Assembly: GCA_934277495.1 (NCBI GenBank)
Contig: CAKQUI010000011.1
Location: 1 to 31,943, forward strand
Source of the DNA: an uncultured Clostridia bacterium
GTDB lineage: Bacteria; Bacillota; Clostridia; Peptostreptococcales; Anaerovoracaceae
Length of the DNA stretch: 31,943 bases
Direction: 5' to 3'
This document shows, piece after piece, positions 15,659-24,236 of the stretch; within the stretch, counting starts at the first letter, position 1; every line of letters begins with the position of its first letter. A program made the position numbers and the translations under genes. The notes below the pieces were generated by a model. That model was not told the origin of the DNA and ran no database searches. It saw only the letters and a program-made list of their open reading frames with translations.

Positions 15659-16654
15659 TTGTTTATACGGGAAATAATACTGATATGTTATCTGATAGGC
15701 ATAATACTGGGAGTTTCCGGACTTACGACGGCAGTGCTGGCGTACAGGAGAAAACAGTCGGAGCTGAGCTTTGCACTGATAGGATTCTGCCTGCTTATGC
15801 TGGTGATGTGCTGCTATGATATGGCGATATACTACTGTGATTATGTCATCGGAGGTCTGAGCAGCCAGAAGATACTCAGGATAGGCAACTGTATAATCGC
15901 AGCGACGATGCTGATGTGGTCGAGGCTGCAGATCGGTATAGGAGGCAAAGGTCCGCTGAAGATAGTGGACAGTCTGGTGCAGAAATATCTTGTATTTTAC
16001 ACAGCGCTCTGGATGCTTCTGACGGTCTTTCTGAGTATAAAGCAGTTCTACACACTCAAATGGATGCTGCTGGCAACTGATATAGCACTGATAGTCCTTG
16101 TCCTGGTATCTTCTGTTGGACATATGATATTCACTGCAGTACAGGGCAGGAAATATTCTTTTCACTACATGGTGACAGTGACGGCAGTGCTGATCTGGAA
16201 CTACATATCGTATTTCTGGGGAGAGGCTTCAGTTTACTGGGGCAACAGCGAATTCATAAGAGAGCCGCTGGATCTAACGATAATATTCTGGCTCATCGTC
16301 AATGCAGCAACGCTTGTATACGGGTACAGATATGCTTTCCTGCCTGCGTTCAGGCATGAGCCTGCCAAAGAGCAGACAAGCGGGCGGACAGACATAAAGA
16401 GCCGCATAGAAGAGATCTGCAGCCAGTACGGTCTGACTCCCAGGGAAAAGGAACTTATCGAGCTGATATACAGCGGACTGAGCAACAGAGGGATAGCAGA
16501 GAAGCTGTATCTTTCCGAAAGCACGGTAAAGACACATATCTACAACATATTCAGGAAACTGGACGTCAGGAACCGTGTCAGCGTCATATGTATGATAAAC
16601 GGAGAATTCCAGGACGACGGGACGGATAAAAAAGACACAGGCGACAGCAAGTGA
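15659..16654 (+). CDS. LuxR-type transcriptional regulator with a multi-pass membrane domain
   Basis: A 331-residue protein. Residues 1-230 hold about seven hydrophobic helices (for example 5-27, 37-58, 105-126, 134-155, 168-188 and 205-225). A cytoplasmic linker and a LuxR/GerE helix-turn-helix follow at about 258-311 (LTPREKELIELIYSGLSNRG and AEKLYLSESTVKTHIYNIF). No receiver or kinase domain is present, so the membrane part is likely the sensor itself. The start is a TTG at 15659 with AAGGA 9 bases upstream; no in-frame ATG lies near the first helix. It starts 32 bases after aspartate kinase and may be read through from the operon. A strong terminator follows. The signal and targets are unknown. 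Confidence 0.87.
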   Translation: MFIREIILICYLIGIILGVSGLTTAVLAYRRKQSELSFALIGFCLLMLVMCCYDMAIYYCDYVIGGLSSQKILRIGNCIIAATMLMWSRLQIGIGGKGPLKIVDSLVQKYLVFYTALWMLLTVFLSIKQFYTLKWMLLATDIALIVLVLVSSVGHMIFTAVQGRKYSFHYMVTVTAVLIWNYISYFWGEASVYWGNSEFIREPLDLTIIFWLIVNAATLVYGYRYAFLPAFRHEPAKEQTSGRTDIKSRIEEICSQYGLTPREKELIELIYSGLSNRGIAEKLYLSESTVKTHIYNIFRKLDVRNRVSVICMINGEFQDDGTDKKDTGDSK

Positions 16655-16664
16655 TATAAAGGAA

Positions 16665-16694
16665 AAAGAGCCGGCGAAAAAGCCGGCTCTTTCT
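16665..16694 (+). terminator. Intrinsic terminator after the LuxR-type gene
   Basis: AAAGAGCCGGC and GCCGGCTCTTT form a perfect 11-bp stem around a 6-base loop, ending in TTT. It lies 10 bases past the stop codon. Confidence 0.93.
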
Positions 16695-16706
16695 GTACCA
16701 TAGTAC

Positions 16707-16738
16707 AAAAAAACAGCAGCCGCTATAGCGCAGCTGCT
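16707..16738 (-). terminator. Leftward terminator overlapping the end of the TM2 gene
   Basis: On the minus strand, AGCAGC and GCTGCT form a 6-bp stem enclosing the self-complementary CGCTATAGCG, followed by G and seven T. The stem overlaps the last codons of the TM2 protein gene, an economical arrangement. Confidence 0.75.
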
Positions 16739-17028
16739 ATTTTTCTGTAATTGATTTCCTGTGTCATAGGGATACTGTACCCTATATCGGGAAACCACCA
16801 GGTGCCCAGTGTGAAGATGATCAGTGCGATTTTGCAGAGGAAGACCCTTGAACCACTCTGATATAACCTGTCGATGCCTGCCAGCCCGAGAAAAATCGAA
16901 AGAAAGAGAGTAACATAAGGATTTTTCAATCTGACATCGTCAGGGATCCGACCATCTTCACCCAGGAGCACCTGAATTTCATCTACATGTTTTCTGCCGA
17001 CGAACTTGATCAATTGCTTTCTGTCCAT
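16723..17028 (-). CDS. TM2-domain membrane protein
   Basis: A 101-residue protein. After a soluble, charged N-terminal 35 residues (KFVGRKHVDEIQVLLGEDG) comes a TM2 domain with two membrane helices (about 38-52 and 63-79), joined by the conserved turn (FLGLAGIDRLYQSG) and closed by GTWWFPDIG, a slight variant of the usual G-x-W-W-x-x-D. TM2 proteins occur widely in bacteria; their function is not established. No good ribosome-binding site precedes the ATG at 17028, so expression may be weak. The gene faces left, opposite to its neighbours. Confidence 0.85.
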   Translation of the reverse strand: MDRKQLIKFVGRKHVDEIQVLLGEDGRIPDDVRLKNPYVTLFLSIFLGLAGIDRLYQSGSRVFLCKIALIIFTLGTWWFPDIGYSIPMTQEINYRKIAAAL

Positions 17029-17247
17029 GATGTTGTCTACTCGTTGTAGTATCTTTGATTTTTATCGTGCGTGGCTCATAACTGTTGAGTAACTGAAGTC
17101 ATGGTTTTGAAATCACAGTAACTATGATATCAGAAATCCGGCAGATGTTAATCCGAATCCGGTATGAAACCGTGTCGTAAAAAAGTATGATACGGATGGC
17201 AGCGATGCAGATCGCCGCAAATCTGTGAAAAAACAGAAAAATGCGGG

Positions 17248-17263
17248 TAGTACTGTAGTACTA
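17248..17263. promoter_or_regulatory. Operator-like 16-base palindrome
   Basis: TAGTACT and AGTACTA are perfect inverted repeats separated by GT. Short-gap perfect dyads like this usually bind dimeric repressors. The binding protein is unknown, and the site lies about 300 bases before secA. Confidence 0.4.
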
Positions 17264-17436
17264 AACCCACTGCCTGTGCGGTTTGCGGGGCTTCTGCATC
17301 AGCTGTGCCGCCGTCGCCGTTTTTTCAGTAGTCAGGGTATCCCGGAGCATATGTCAGCCTGCAGATAATGTCAAAAATCAATGTTAAATCTATCTTCATC
17401 TTCTTTTATTTACCATATAAATAATGTATACTTATA

Positions 17437-17465
17437 AAGTGCAGCTTCATACGAGGAAGGCACTT
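17437..17465 (+). other. Hairpin in the presumed secA leader
   Basis: AAGTGC-AG-CTTC pairs with GAAG-GCACTT, giving a 10-bp stem with a 2-base bulge and a 7-base loop. No T-run follows, so it is not a terminator. It sits about 85 bases upstream of the secA start and could affect mRNA stability or translation. Confidence 0.5.
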
Positions 17466-17548
17466 AACGAGAGTCAGAAGGCAGACATTTACGCTGTCGT
17501 TATAATAAAGCCAGAAAAGATTCGATTCCGGAGAAAGGGGAAGAATAT

Positions 17549-20308
17549 ATGAGTCTAATGGAAAAGATATTTGGAGACCTGAATGAAAAAGAAGTAAAGA
17601 AGGTCTCTAAAATAGCAGATAAGGTAATGGCATACGATGAAGAGATGCAGAAACTGACGGACCAGCAGCTCAGGGACAAGACTGATGAGTTCCGTGACAG
17701 GATAAAGGCAGGCGAGACACTGGATCAGCTGCTGCCTGAAGCTTTTGCTGTATGCCGTGAAGGAGCATGGCGAAGCCTGGGGATGAAACATTTCCGTGTG
17801 CAGGTCATCGGTGGTATCGTACTGCATCAGGGAAGGATATCCGAGATGAAGACAGGTGAAGGTAAGACGCTGGTGGCAACGCTTCCTGCATACCTCAACG
17901 CCCTCGAAGGAAAGGGCGTGCATGTGGTCACAGTCAACGACTACCTGGCAAAGCGAGACATGGAGTGGATGGGCAAACTTTACACGTTCCTCGGTCTCAC
18001 TGTGGGATGCGTGATCCACGGTATATCAGAAGAAGAAAGGCGAGCAGCATACCAGGCAGATATCACATACGGTACAAACAACGAGTACGGTTTCGACTAT
18101 CTGAGAGACAACATGGTGATCTACAAGGAGGAAATGATGCAGCGTGAGCTCAACTACGCCATCATAGACGAAGTCGACTCCATCCTTATAGATGAAGCCA
18201 GGACGCCGCTGATAATATCCGGCAGAGGGGACAAGTCCACTGATATGTACAGGAAGGCGGACGGATTCGTTCGAACACTGAAAGTCGAAGAAGACTTCAC
18301 CATCGAAGAAAAGGACAAGCAGATATCCCTTACAGAAGAAGGTGTGGCTAAATGTGAAAGCTACTTCGATGTCGAGAACTTCTCTGACCCTGAAAACATG
18401 GAGATAAACCATCATGTGCTGCAGGCTCTCAAGGCAAGGAACATGATGAAGCGTGACGTGGACTATATCGTCAAGGACGGCGAGATCGTCATCGTTGACG
18501 AGTTCACAGGCCGTCTGATGTTCGGAAGACGCTACAGCGACGGTCTCCATCAGGCCATCGAAGCCAAAGAAAATGTCATCGTGCGCTCAGAGTCAAAGAC
18601 ACTGGCGACAATAACACTGCAGAACTATTTCAGGATGTACCAGAAGCTTGCCGGAATGACAGGTACAGCCAAGACAGAAGAAAGCGAATTCAGAGATATA
18701 TACAACATGGACGTAGTTGTCATCCCTACCAACAAGCCGGTAGTAAGAGACGACAGACAGGACGCCATATATGCGACTGAAAAAGGCAAATACAAATCCA
18801 TCGTGGACAGCGTCGTGGCAGCTCATGAGACAGGACAGCCGGTACTGGTAGGTACCATCTCCATCGAAAAGTCTGAGCTTATCGCCAATGCCCTGAAAAA
18901 GAGAGGCATCAAGCATTTCAATGTACTGAATGCGAAACAGCATGAGAAGGAAGCTCAGATCATCGCAGAGGCAGGACGTCTGGGAGCTATCACCATCGCC
19001 ACCAACATGGCCGGAAGAGGTACCGACATCATCCTGGGAGGCAATCCAGAGTTTGAAGCCAAGCGTGAGATGGCTGCCAGCGGATACGATTCGGACACTA
19101 TCGCATTTGCTACAAGTTTCGTCCAGAGCGATGATCCGGAGCTGCTGAAGGCACGTGAGGAATTCAATGCGCTCCATGAGAAATACAAGCAGGAACGTAA
19201 AGAAGAACAGGAAAAGGTCAGAGAGCTGGGCGGTCTTTGCATAATAGGTACAGAACGTCACGAGTCACGAAGGATCGACAATCAGCTGAGAGGCCGTTCC
19301 GGAAGACAGGGAGACCCGGGATGCACTCAGTTCTGCATATCCATGGAGGACGAGCTGATGAGACTCTTCGGCGGCGACCGCATGCAGGCCATCGTAAGGA
19401 GACTGGGAGTCGAGGACGACGAAGCTATCGAAGCCAAGGCTATAACAAAACAGATCGAAAACGCTCAGAAGAAAGTCGAAGGCAGGAACTTTTCCATAAG
19501 AAAATACGTGCTGCAGTACGACAATGTAATGAACAAGCAGCGTGAGATCATCTACGGCGAACGTAAGAGAGTTCTTTTCGGAGAGGATCTGAGGGATTAT
19601 CTGGTATCCATGACGCATCAGCTGATAGACGAAGTCGTAGATCCTGTAGTCATCGCTTCCAAGTTCCCTGAGGAATGGGATTTCGAAACGATAAACAAGG
19701 GACTGGCAAAGATAACTCCTGCGTTCGAACCACTTGATTTTGACGAGGAAGTACTCCACGATATGGACGAGCAGAGTCTCAAGAATGGGCTTTACGAGGA
19801 TTTCGAAGATCTTTACAAAGCGAAGGAAGAAGAGATCGGCATCGACAAGATCAGAGAGATCGAACGTATGATACTCATCAGAGTAGTGGACAATAAATGG
19901 ATGGATCACATCGACGATATGGAGCAGCTCAAGAGCGGTATAGGCCTCAGAGGACTGGGCGGACAGGATCCGGCAGCAGCCTATGCTCAGGAAGGTTTCG
20001 ATATGTTCGAGCTGATGGTCAACTCCATCAAGGAAGAGTTCGTCAAGTTCTGCTACAACGTTACAGTGCAGACAACGACAGAGAGAAAGAACGTTCTGGG
20101 ACACGGCGAGAGCCACAAGGACGAATTCTCCGAGGAGCAGTATCTTGAAGCGGCTGAAGAAGGCGAGATGCCTGACGGCACAGTGATCCCGGAAAGAGAA
20201 CACAAGCAGGAAACATACCGCAGAGAACAGCCGAAAGTAGGCAGGAACGATCCATGCCCTTGCGGAAGCGGGAAGAAGTATAAACACTGCTGCGGCAAAA
20301 ATGAGTAG
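17549..20308 (+). CDS. secA: Preprotein translocase ATPase SecA
   Basis: A 919-residue motor ATPase that drives unfolded preproteins through SecYEG at the inner face of the membrane. Motifs in order: Walker A in [19 protein letters not shown] near residue 103, the DEAD-type box in [19 protein letters not shown] near 207, preprotein cross-linking domain from about 220, the second nucleotide fold with [16 protein letters not shown] near 487 and [12 protein letters not shown] near 582, and the C-terminal zinc motif C903-P-C905-x8-C914-C915, which binds SecB or ribosomes in related proteins. The zinc tail identifies a full-length housekeeping SecA1. The ATG at 17549 has AAAGGGG upstream. secA followed by prfB is a common gene order in Firmicutes. 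Confidence 0.99.
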   Translation: MSLMEKIFGDLNEKEVKKVSKIADKVMAYDEEMQKLTDQQLRDKTDEFRDRIKAGETLDQLLPEAFAVCREGAWRSLGMKHFRVQVIGGIVLHQGRISEMKTGEGKTLVATLPAYLNALEGKGVHVVTVNDYLAKRDMEWMGKLYTFLGLTVGCVIHGISEEERRAAYQADITYGTNNEYGFDYLRDNMVIYKEEMMQRELNYAIIDEVDSILIDEARTPLIISGRGDKSTDMYRKADGFVRTLKVEEDFTIEEKDKQISLTEEGVAKCESYFDVENFSDPENMEINHHVLQALKARNMMKRDVDYIVKDGEIVIVDEFTGRLMFGRRYSDGLHQAIEAKENVIVRSESKTLATITLQNYFRMYQKLAGMTGTAKTEESEFRDIYNMDVVVIPTNKPVVRDDRQDAIYATEKGKYKSIVDSVVAAHETGQPVLVGTISIEKSELIANALKKRGIKHFNVLNAKQHEKEAQIIAEAGRLGAITIATNMAGRGTDIILGGNPEFEAKREMAASGYDSDTIAFATSFVQSDDPELLKAREEFNALHEKYKQERKEEQEKVRELGGLCIIGTERHESRRIDNQLRGRSGRQGDPGCTQFCISMEDELMRLFGGDRMQAIVRRLGVEDDEAIEAKAITKQIENAQKKVEGRNFSIRKYVLQYDNVMNKQREIIYGERKRVLFGEDLRDYLVSMTHQLIDEVVDPVVIASKFPEEWDFETINKGLAKITPAFEPLDFDEEVLHDMDEQSLKNGLYEDFEDLYKAKEEEIGIDKIREIERMILIRVVDNKWMDHIDDMEQLKSGIGLRGLGGQDPAAAYAQEGFDMFELMVNSIKEEFVKFCYNVTVQTTTERKNVLGHGESHKDEFSEEQYLEAAEEGEMPDGTVIPEREHKQETYRREQPKVGRNDPCPCGSGKKYKHCCGKNE

Positions 20309-20592
20309 TGCTTGTTAAAATCCGCCAGGCAGGACGTCACCCCGTGAGCGAAGCGAACGGCTGGTGGGTCCGCCGTCATATGTCGCAGCGATACAAGCTG
20401 CAAAGCGGCGCAGGAGAGCGTGGCGACCAACGACGTAGCATGACAGCAATGAATACCTTGCTTTTACCCTCGCTCGCTTGGCGCCTAGCCCTGACGAATT
20501 TTTCCTGCGCACTACAGGTACCTGTGGAGGAGAGCGTGGCGGGATGCGACGCAGAACAGCAAATAATAAAACCGATTAGGAGAGTGAGAAGT
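20309..20592. repeat. G+C-rich structured spacer with internal repeats between secA and prfB
   Basis: The spacer is richer in G+C and in CG dinucleotides than its neighbours. A 13-base direct repeat GGAGAGCGTGGCG occurs at 20413-20425 and 20529-20541. GCGCAGGA (20408-20415) and TCCTGCGC (20503-20510) are perfect inverted repeats. A nested hairpin pairs CGCCG (20371-20375) with CGGCG (20406-20410) and GCAGC (20385-20389) with GCTGC (20397-20401). A 12-base palindrome ACAGGTACCTGT lies at 20514-20525. No tRNA, riboswitch or coding family is recognised. It looks like a dispersed palindromic repeat unit or an RNA leader for prfB. Confidence 0.55.
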
Positions 20593-21694
20593 TTGATAAT
20601 TACAGATCAGATCAAAACGCATCTGCCTGCTTTGCAGACGATGCTCAAAGAGGCAGGTGAGTCCCTTTGACCCGGCAGGGCTGAAGGAACGAGTAACTAA
20701 GATAGAAGAAGAAATGGGCAGAGACGGTTTCTGGGACGACCCGGAATCCGCTCAGAAACTCATGAAAGAAAAGAAATCCATCGACGACAAGCTTGAGGAG
20801 CTGGACAGCCTTGGCAGCCAGCTTGAGGACCTTGAAGTCATGGTAGAGATGGCAGAGGAGGAGAACGACGAGGAAATGGCGCAGGAGGCCGAGGAAAGTC
20901 TCAAGTCTCTTGAAAAGAGCCTGGAAGATCTCCGCCTGCGTACTTTGCTGAACGGCAAGTACGATAAAAACAACGCCATCATATCAGTACATGCAGGCTC
21001 AGGCGGCACAGACGCCCAGGACTGGGCGGAAATGCTGCTGAGGATGTACACAAGATGGTGCGAGAAACGAGGCTACAAAGCTAAACTCATCGATATGCAG
21101 GACGATACGGAAGGCGGCATCAAAGGTGCCACACTGCTGGTGGAAGGCGAGTACGCCTACGGATATCTCAAGAATGAAAAAGGCGTGCACCGTATAGTCA
21201 GGATATCGCCGTTCGATTCATCGGGAAGACGTCATACATCATTTGCATCACTGGACGTGACGCCGGAGATAGACGATGAGATAACCGTCGATCTGAATCC
21301 GGAAGATCTGCGTATCGACACATACCGTTCCAGCGGAGCAGGCGGTCAGCACGTCAACACTACTGATTCGGCGATAAGGATAACCCATATACCGACAAAC
21401 ATAGTAGTGACATGCCAGAACGAGAGATCACAGCATCAGAACAAAGAAGTCGCTATGAAACTGATGATGTCCAAACTGCTGGAACTCAAAGAACGTGAGC
21501 AGAAAGAGAACCTGGACGAGCTCAAGGGCGACTACAGCCAGATCACATGGGGCAGTCAGATACGCTCCTACGTTTTCCATCCGTACACCATGGTCAAAGA
21601 CCACAGGACAGGCGCCGAGGTGGGGAATGTCAACGCAGTGATGGACGGCGATCTCGACTACTTTATAAACGAAAAACTTAAACAGAAGGAGTAA
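20593..21694 (+). CDS. prfB: Peptide chain release factor 2, with programmed +1 frameshift
   Basis: Release factor 2 recognises UGA and UAA stop codons. The first 25 codons start at TTG 20593 (AGGAG 10 bases upstream) and end at an in-frame TGA (20668-20670). The shift site is CTT-TGA-C preceded by an AGGTGA Shine-Dalgarno-like element, so ribosomes skip base 20668 and continue from GAC at 20669; the joined product is 366 residues. The codon-recognition tripeptide SPF falls at 205-207 and the peptidyl-hydrolase motif GGQ at 250-252. High RF2 ends translation at the TGA; low RF2 favours the shift, giving autoregulation. The stop is followed 4 bases later by the tex start. Confidence 0.97.
20660..20671 (+). 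promoter_or_regulatory. RF2 programmed frameshift site
   Basis: CTTTGAC (20665-20671), with the internal Shine-Dalgarno-like AGGTGA ending a few bases upstream, matches the classical RF2 recoding signal. The zero-frame product stops at TGA 20668-20670, and the +1 frame reads GAC from 20669. Confidence 0.95.
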
Positions 21695-21698
21695 GGTG

Positions 21699-23957
21699 AT
21701 GGATATAGCAGCAATGCTTGCAGGGGAGTTCGGACTCAGACAGACACAGGTCGACCAGACGATAGCTCTGATCGACGAAGGCAACACTATCCCGTTCATA
21801 GCGAGATACAGGAAAGAAGCCACCGGCGGGCTCAGCGACGTCGTACTCAGGGATCTTGACGAGAGACTGACATACCTGAGGAATCTCGAAGAGAGAAAAG
21901 ACGAGGTGATACGTCTCATAGACGAGCAGGGGAAACTTACAGAGGAGCTGAAAACTCAGATACAGGAAGCCGAAGTGCTCCAGAGAGTAGAAGACCTTTA
22001 CAAGCCTTTCAAGAAGAAAAAGGCGACCCGTGCTTCAAAAGCCAGGGAAAAGGGACTGGAACCTCTGGCGCTGATATTCAGAGCACAGGAAAAGGAATCC
22101 GGCAGGATAGATGAACTGGCAGCGGATTTCATCGATGAAGAAAAAGGCGTTTCGTCTGCAGCGGAAGCCGTGCAGGGTGCATGCGATATAATCGCAGAAA
22201 TGATATCCGACGATCCGGAGCTCACTGCAGCAGTCAGAGAGAGGACCATACAGACCGGACTGATAAGCACTGAAGCCACCGACCCTGAAGAAAAGACAGT
22301 ATACGATATGTACTACGAATACAGCGAAGGCATCAGCAAGATGCCTAACCACAGAGTGCTGGCAGTCAACAGAGGTGAGAAAGAAAAGAAGCTCAAGGTG
22401 AAAGTTGTAACTGATCCTGAGCGTATGGAAAAACTCATTGCAGATGAGATCATAACAAATGAACGCTCCATTTTCACGGGGCTGCTGCAGGAAACTGTGG
22501 CGGATGCCTACAAGCGTCTGATGGCGCCGTCGGTGGAGCGTGAAATGAGGAACATGCTGACAGAACGTGCAGAAGCAGAAGCTATCAAGGTCTTCGCAAA
22601 GAACACGGAGAAGCTTCTGATGGTGCCGCCGGTGAAGGGTGCAAGGATAATCAGCATCGACCCGGGCTACAGGACAGGCTGCAAAGTGGCAGTTCTCAAC
22701 GAGACCGGAAAGCTGCTGGCGTACACTACAGTGTTCCCTACGGAGCCTAAAAAAGACATCAAAGGCACAGAAGCTGTTTTCCGCAAGATGGTGGACAAAT
22801 TCCGCATCAATACTTTCGTTATCGGCAACGGTACAGCATCGAGAGAGACTGAAGAAGTCGTGGCTGATTTTATCAGAAAGAGCGGTCAGGACCTGACATA
22901 CACCATAGTGAACGAAGCGGGAGCCTCTGTTTATTCAGCATCGAAGCTGGCTACTGAAGAATATCCGGATCTTGACGTCACAGTCAGGGGCGCCATGTCT
23001 CTGGGCAGACGTCTCCAGGATCCGCTGGCAGAGCTGGTGAAGATACCGACGAAAAGCATCGGCGTGGGACAGTATCAGCACGATATAAATCAGGGACTTC
23101 TGGAAAATGCCCTCGACAATGTCGTGGAGGACTGCGTCAACAGAGTAGGCGTGGATCTCAACACTGCATCGCCGTCGCTGCTGGCTCATGTGGCAGGCAT
23201 CAACATGGGTATCGCCAGGAACATCGTGGCGTACCGTGAGGAAAACGGCGTGTTCAAAGAGCGCAGGGAACTCATGAAGGTAGCGAAGCTCGGTGCGAAG
23301 ACATACGGCCAGTGCGCAGGTTTCATGAGGATAAACGACGGGAAGAACCCTCTTGACGGGACTGCAGTACACCCTGAATCATATGGAGCAGCAGAGGCTA
23401 TGCTGGCGAAGCTGGGATTCAGCAAATCCGATATAGGTAGCGGAGGTCTTTCCGATATAGACGACAGGATATGGTCGGTATACGGTGAGAGCAGCCAGGA
23501 AAAGCCTAAGGCGAGAGCCAAAGGGCTGGCAGCGCTGGCAGAACTTTCAAAGAAAGAGAAAAAGCCTAAGCGCAACATGAAAAAGGCAGTCGAAAAGATG
23601 GCTGCCGAGCTGGATACAGGCGTGCCGACGCTGACAGACATAATCGAGGAAATGAAAAAGCCGGGACGTGACCCACGTGAAGATGCACCTCCTGTGGTAT
23701 TCAGAAGCGATGTGAGATCCTTCGACGATCTGAAAGTGGACATGGAGCTTGAAGGTACCGTGCGAAATGTTGTGGACTTCGGAGCCTTCGTGGATATAGG
23801 TGTGAAAAACGACGGACTTGTGCACATTTCCCAGATGAGCAATAAATACATAAACCATCCTATGGATGTGGTTTCTGTAGGCGATACTGTCAAAGTGAAG
23901 ATAATAAGCATAGATCGTGAAAAACAGAAAATAGGGCTCACGATGAAGCTCAAATGA
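21699..23957 (+). CDS. tex: Tex family RNA-binding transcription accessory protein
   Basis: A 752-residue nucleic-acid-binding protein. Domain order: helical Tex N-terminal domain (1-about 190), a YqgF/RNase-H-like domain (from about 325, with IISIDPGYRTGCKVAVLNE), a helix-hairpin-helix region (about 480-560, ASPSLLAHVAGINMGIARNI), and a C-terminal S1 domain (about 680-752, LEGTVRNVVDFGAFVDIGV). Tex affects transcription and RNA turnover; its exact role in Clostridia is not settled. The ATG at 21699 is preferred over the adjacent GTG at 21696, as AAGGAG lies 7 bases before it. It starts 4 bases after prfB, so the genes are cotranscribed. A strong terminator follows. Confidence 0.97.
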   Translation: MDIAAMLAGEFGLRQTQVDQTIALIDEGNTIPFIARYRKEATGGLSDVVLRDLDERLTYLRNLEERKDEVIRLIDEQGKLTEELKTQIQEAEVLQRVEDLYKPFKKKKATRASKAREKGLEPLALIFRAQEKESGRIDELAADFIDEEKGVSSAAEAVQGACDIIAEMISDDPELTAAVRERTIQTGLISTEATDPEEKTVYDMYYEYSEGISKMPNHRVLAVNRGEKEKKLKVKVVTDPERMEKLIADEIITNERSIFTGLLQETVADAYKRLMAPSVEREMRNMLTERAEAEAIKVFAKNTEKLLMVPPVKGARIISIDPGYRTGCKVAVLNETGKLLAYTTVFPTEPKKDIKGTEAVFRKMVDKFRINTFVIGNGTASRETEEVVADFIRKSGQDLTYTIVNEAGASVYSASKLATEEYPDLDVTVRGAMSLGRRLQDPLAELVKIPTKSIGVGQYQHDINQGLLENALDNVVEDCVNRVGVDLNTASPSLLAHVAGINMGIARNIVAYREENGVFKERRELMKVAKLGAKTYGQCAGFMRINDGKNPLDGTAVHPESYGAAEAMLAKLGFSKSDIGSGGLSDIDDRIWSVYGESSQEKPKARAKGLAALAELSKKEKKPKRNMKKAVEKMAAELDTGVPTLTDIIEEMKKPGRDPREDAPPVVFRSDVRSFDDLKVDMELEGTVRNVVDFGAFVDIGVKNDGLVHISQMSNKYINHPMDVVSVGDTVKVKIISIDREKQKIGLTMKLK

Positions 23958-23964
23958 TAACAGA

Positions 23965-23999
23965 AGCAGCCGGGCAGACAGTTTGTCAGGCTGCTTTTT
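23965..23999 (+). terminator. Intrinsic terminator after tex
   Basis: AGCAGCC and GGCTGCT form a perfect 7-bp stem, with GACA/TGTC pairing inside the loop, followed by a run of T. It lies 8 bases past the stop codon. Confidence 0.9.
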
Positions 24000-24079
24000 G
24001 TGATGTGCCCGGCAGCACGTGCTTCTGATAGATCAAAACTCCGAATACGGCTGCTGGCGTTCTGCTGCAGGAGTGTCCT

Positions 24080-24112
24080 GAAGTCCTTTGACCGGCATGG
24101 ATAAAGGACTTC
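24080..24112. other. Stem-loop in the tex to decarboxylase gap
   Basis: GAAGTCCTTT and AAAGGACTTC form a perfect 10-bp stem with a 13-base loop. No T-run follows on either strand, so it is not an ordinary terminator. It lies upstream of the next promoter and may be an operator or a decay element. Confidence 0.5.
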
Positions 24113-24148
24113 CAGCTGTGCTGTATACAGTATTTATGGCTTCTGAAC

Positions 24149-24177
24149 TTGTATTAAATTGTCTGATATGTTAAAAT
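24149..24177 (+). promoter_or_regulatory. Promoter of the decarboxylase beta-subunit gene
   Basis: TTGTAT (24149-24154) and TAAAAT (24172-24177) with a 17-base spacer, about 60 bases before the start codon. Each hexamer departs from consensus by a base or two. Confidence 0.6.
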
Positions 24178-24236
24178 TCTATGATGATGCCTGCACGCAT
24201 CACGCAGTTATTCAATGAGAAAAAGGAGAAATATAT

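Larger units (their letters stand above)
17029..17548. other. 520-base gene-free region upstream of secA, with dyad symmetries
   Basis: No coding frame is supported. Notable structures: a short dyad CAGAT/ATCTG at about 17,208; the 16-base palindrome TAGTACT-GT-AGTACTA at 17248-17263, framed by GGG and CCC; a G+C-rich patch ending in CGCCGTTTTTT at about 17,319; and a hairpin at 17437-17465 in the presumed secA leader. A TATACT at about 17,427 with A+T-rich flanks is the best secA -10 candidate, without a clear -35. The region may hold an unrecognised small RNA, but no known family is matched. Confidence 0.5.

Noticed and set aside
19265..20287. A 340-codon open frame antisense to secA
   Set aside because: It lies wholly within the certain secA gene, has no ribosome-binding site and no recognisable family, and is a shadow of secA codon use.
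20309..20670. One long open frame joining the secA-prfB spacer to the prfB first frame
   Set aside because: The spacer part has a composition unlike a protein, and the prfB start at TTG 20593 has its own ribosome-binding site; RF2 length fits only that start.
20593..20670. Frameshift mutation or pseudogene in prfB
   Set aside because: The CTT-TGA-C site with an upstream Shine-Dalgarno-like element is the known programmed frameshift of RF2, and the rest of the gene is intact.
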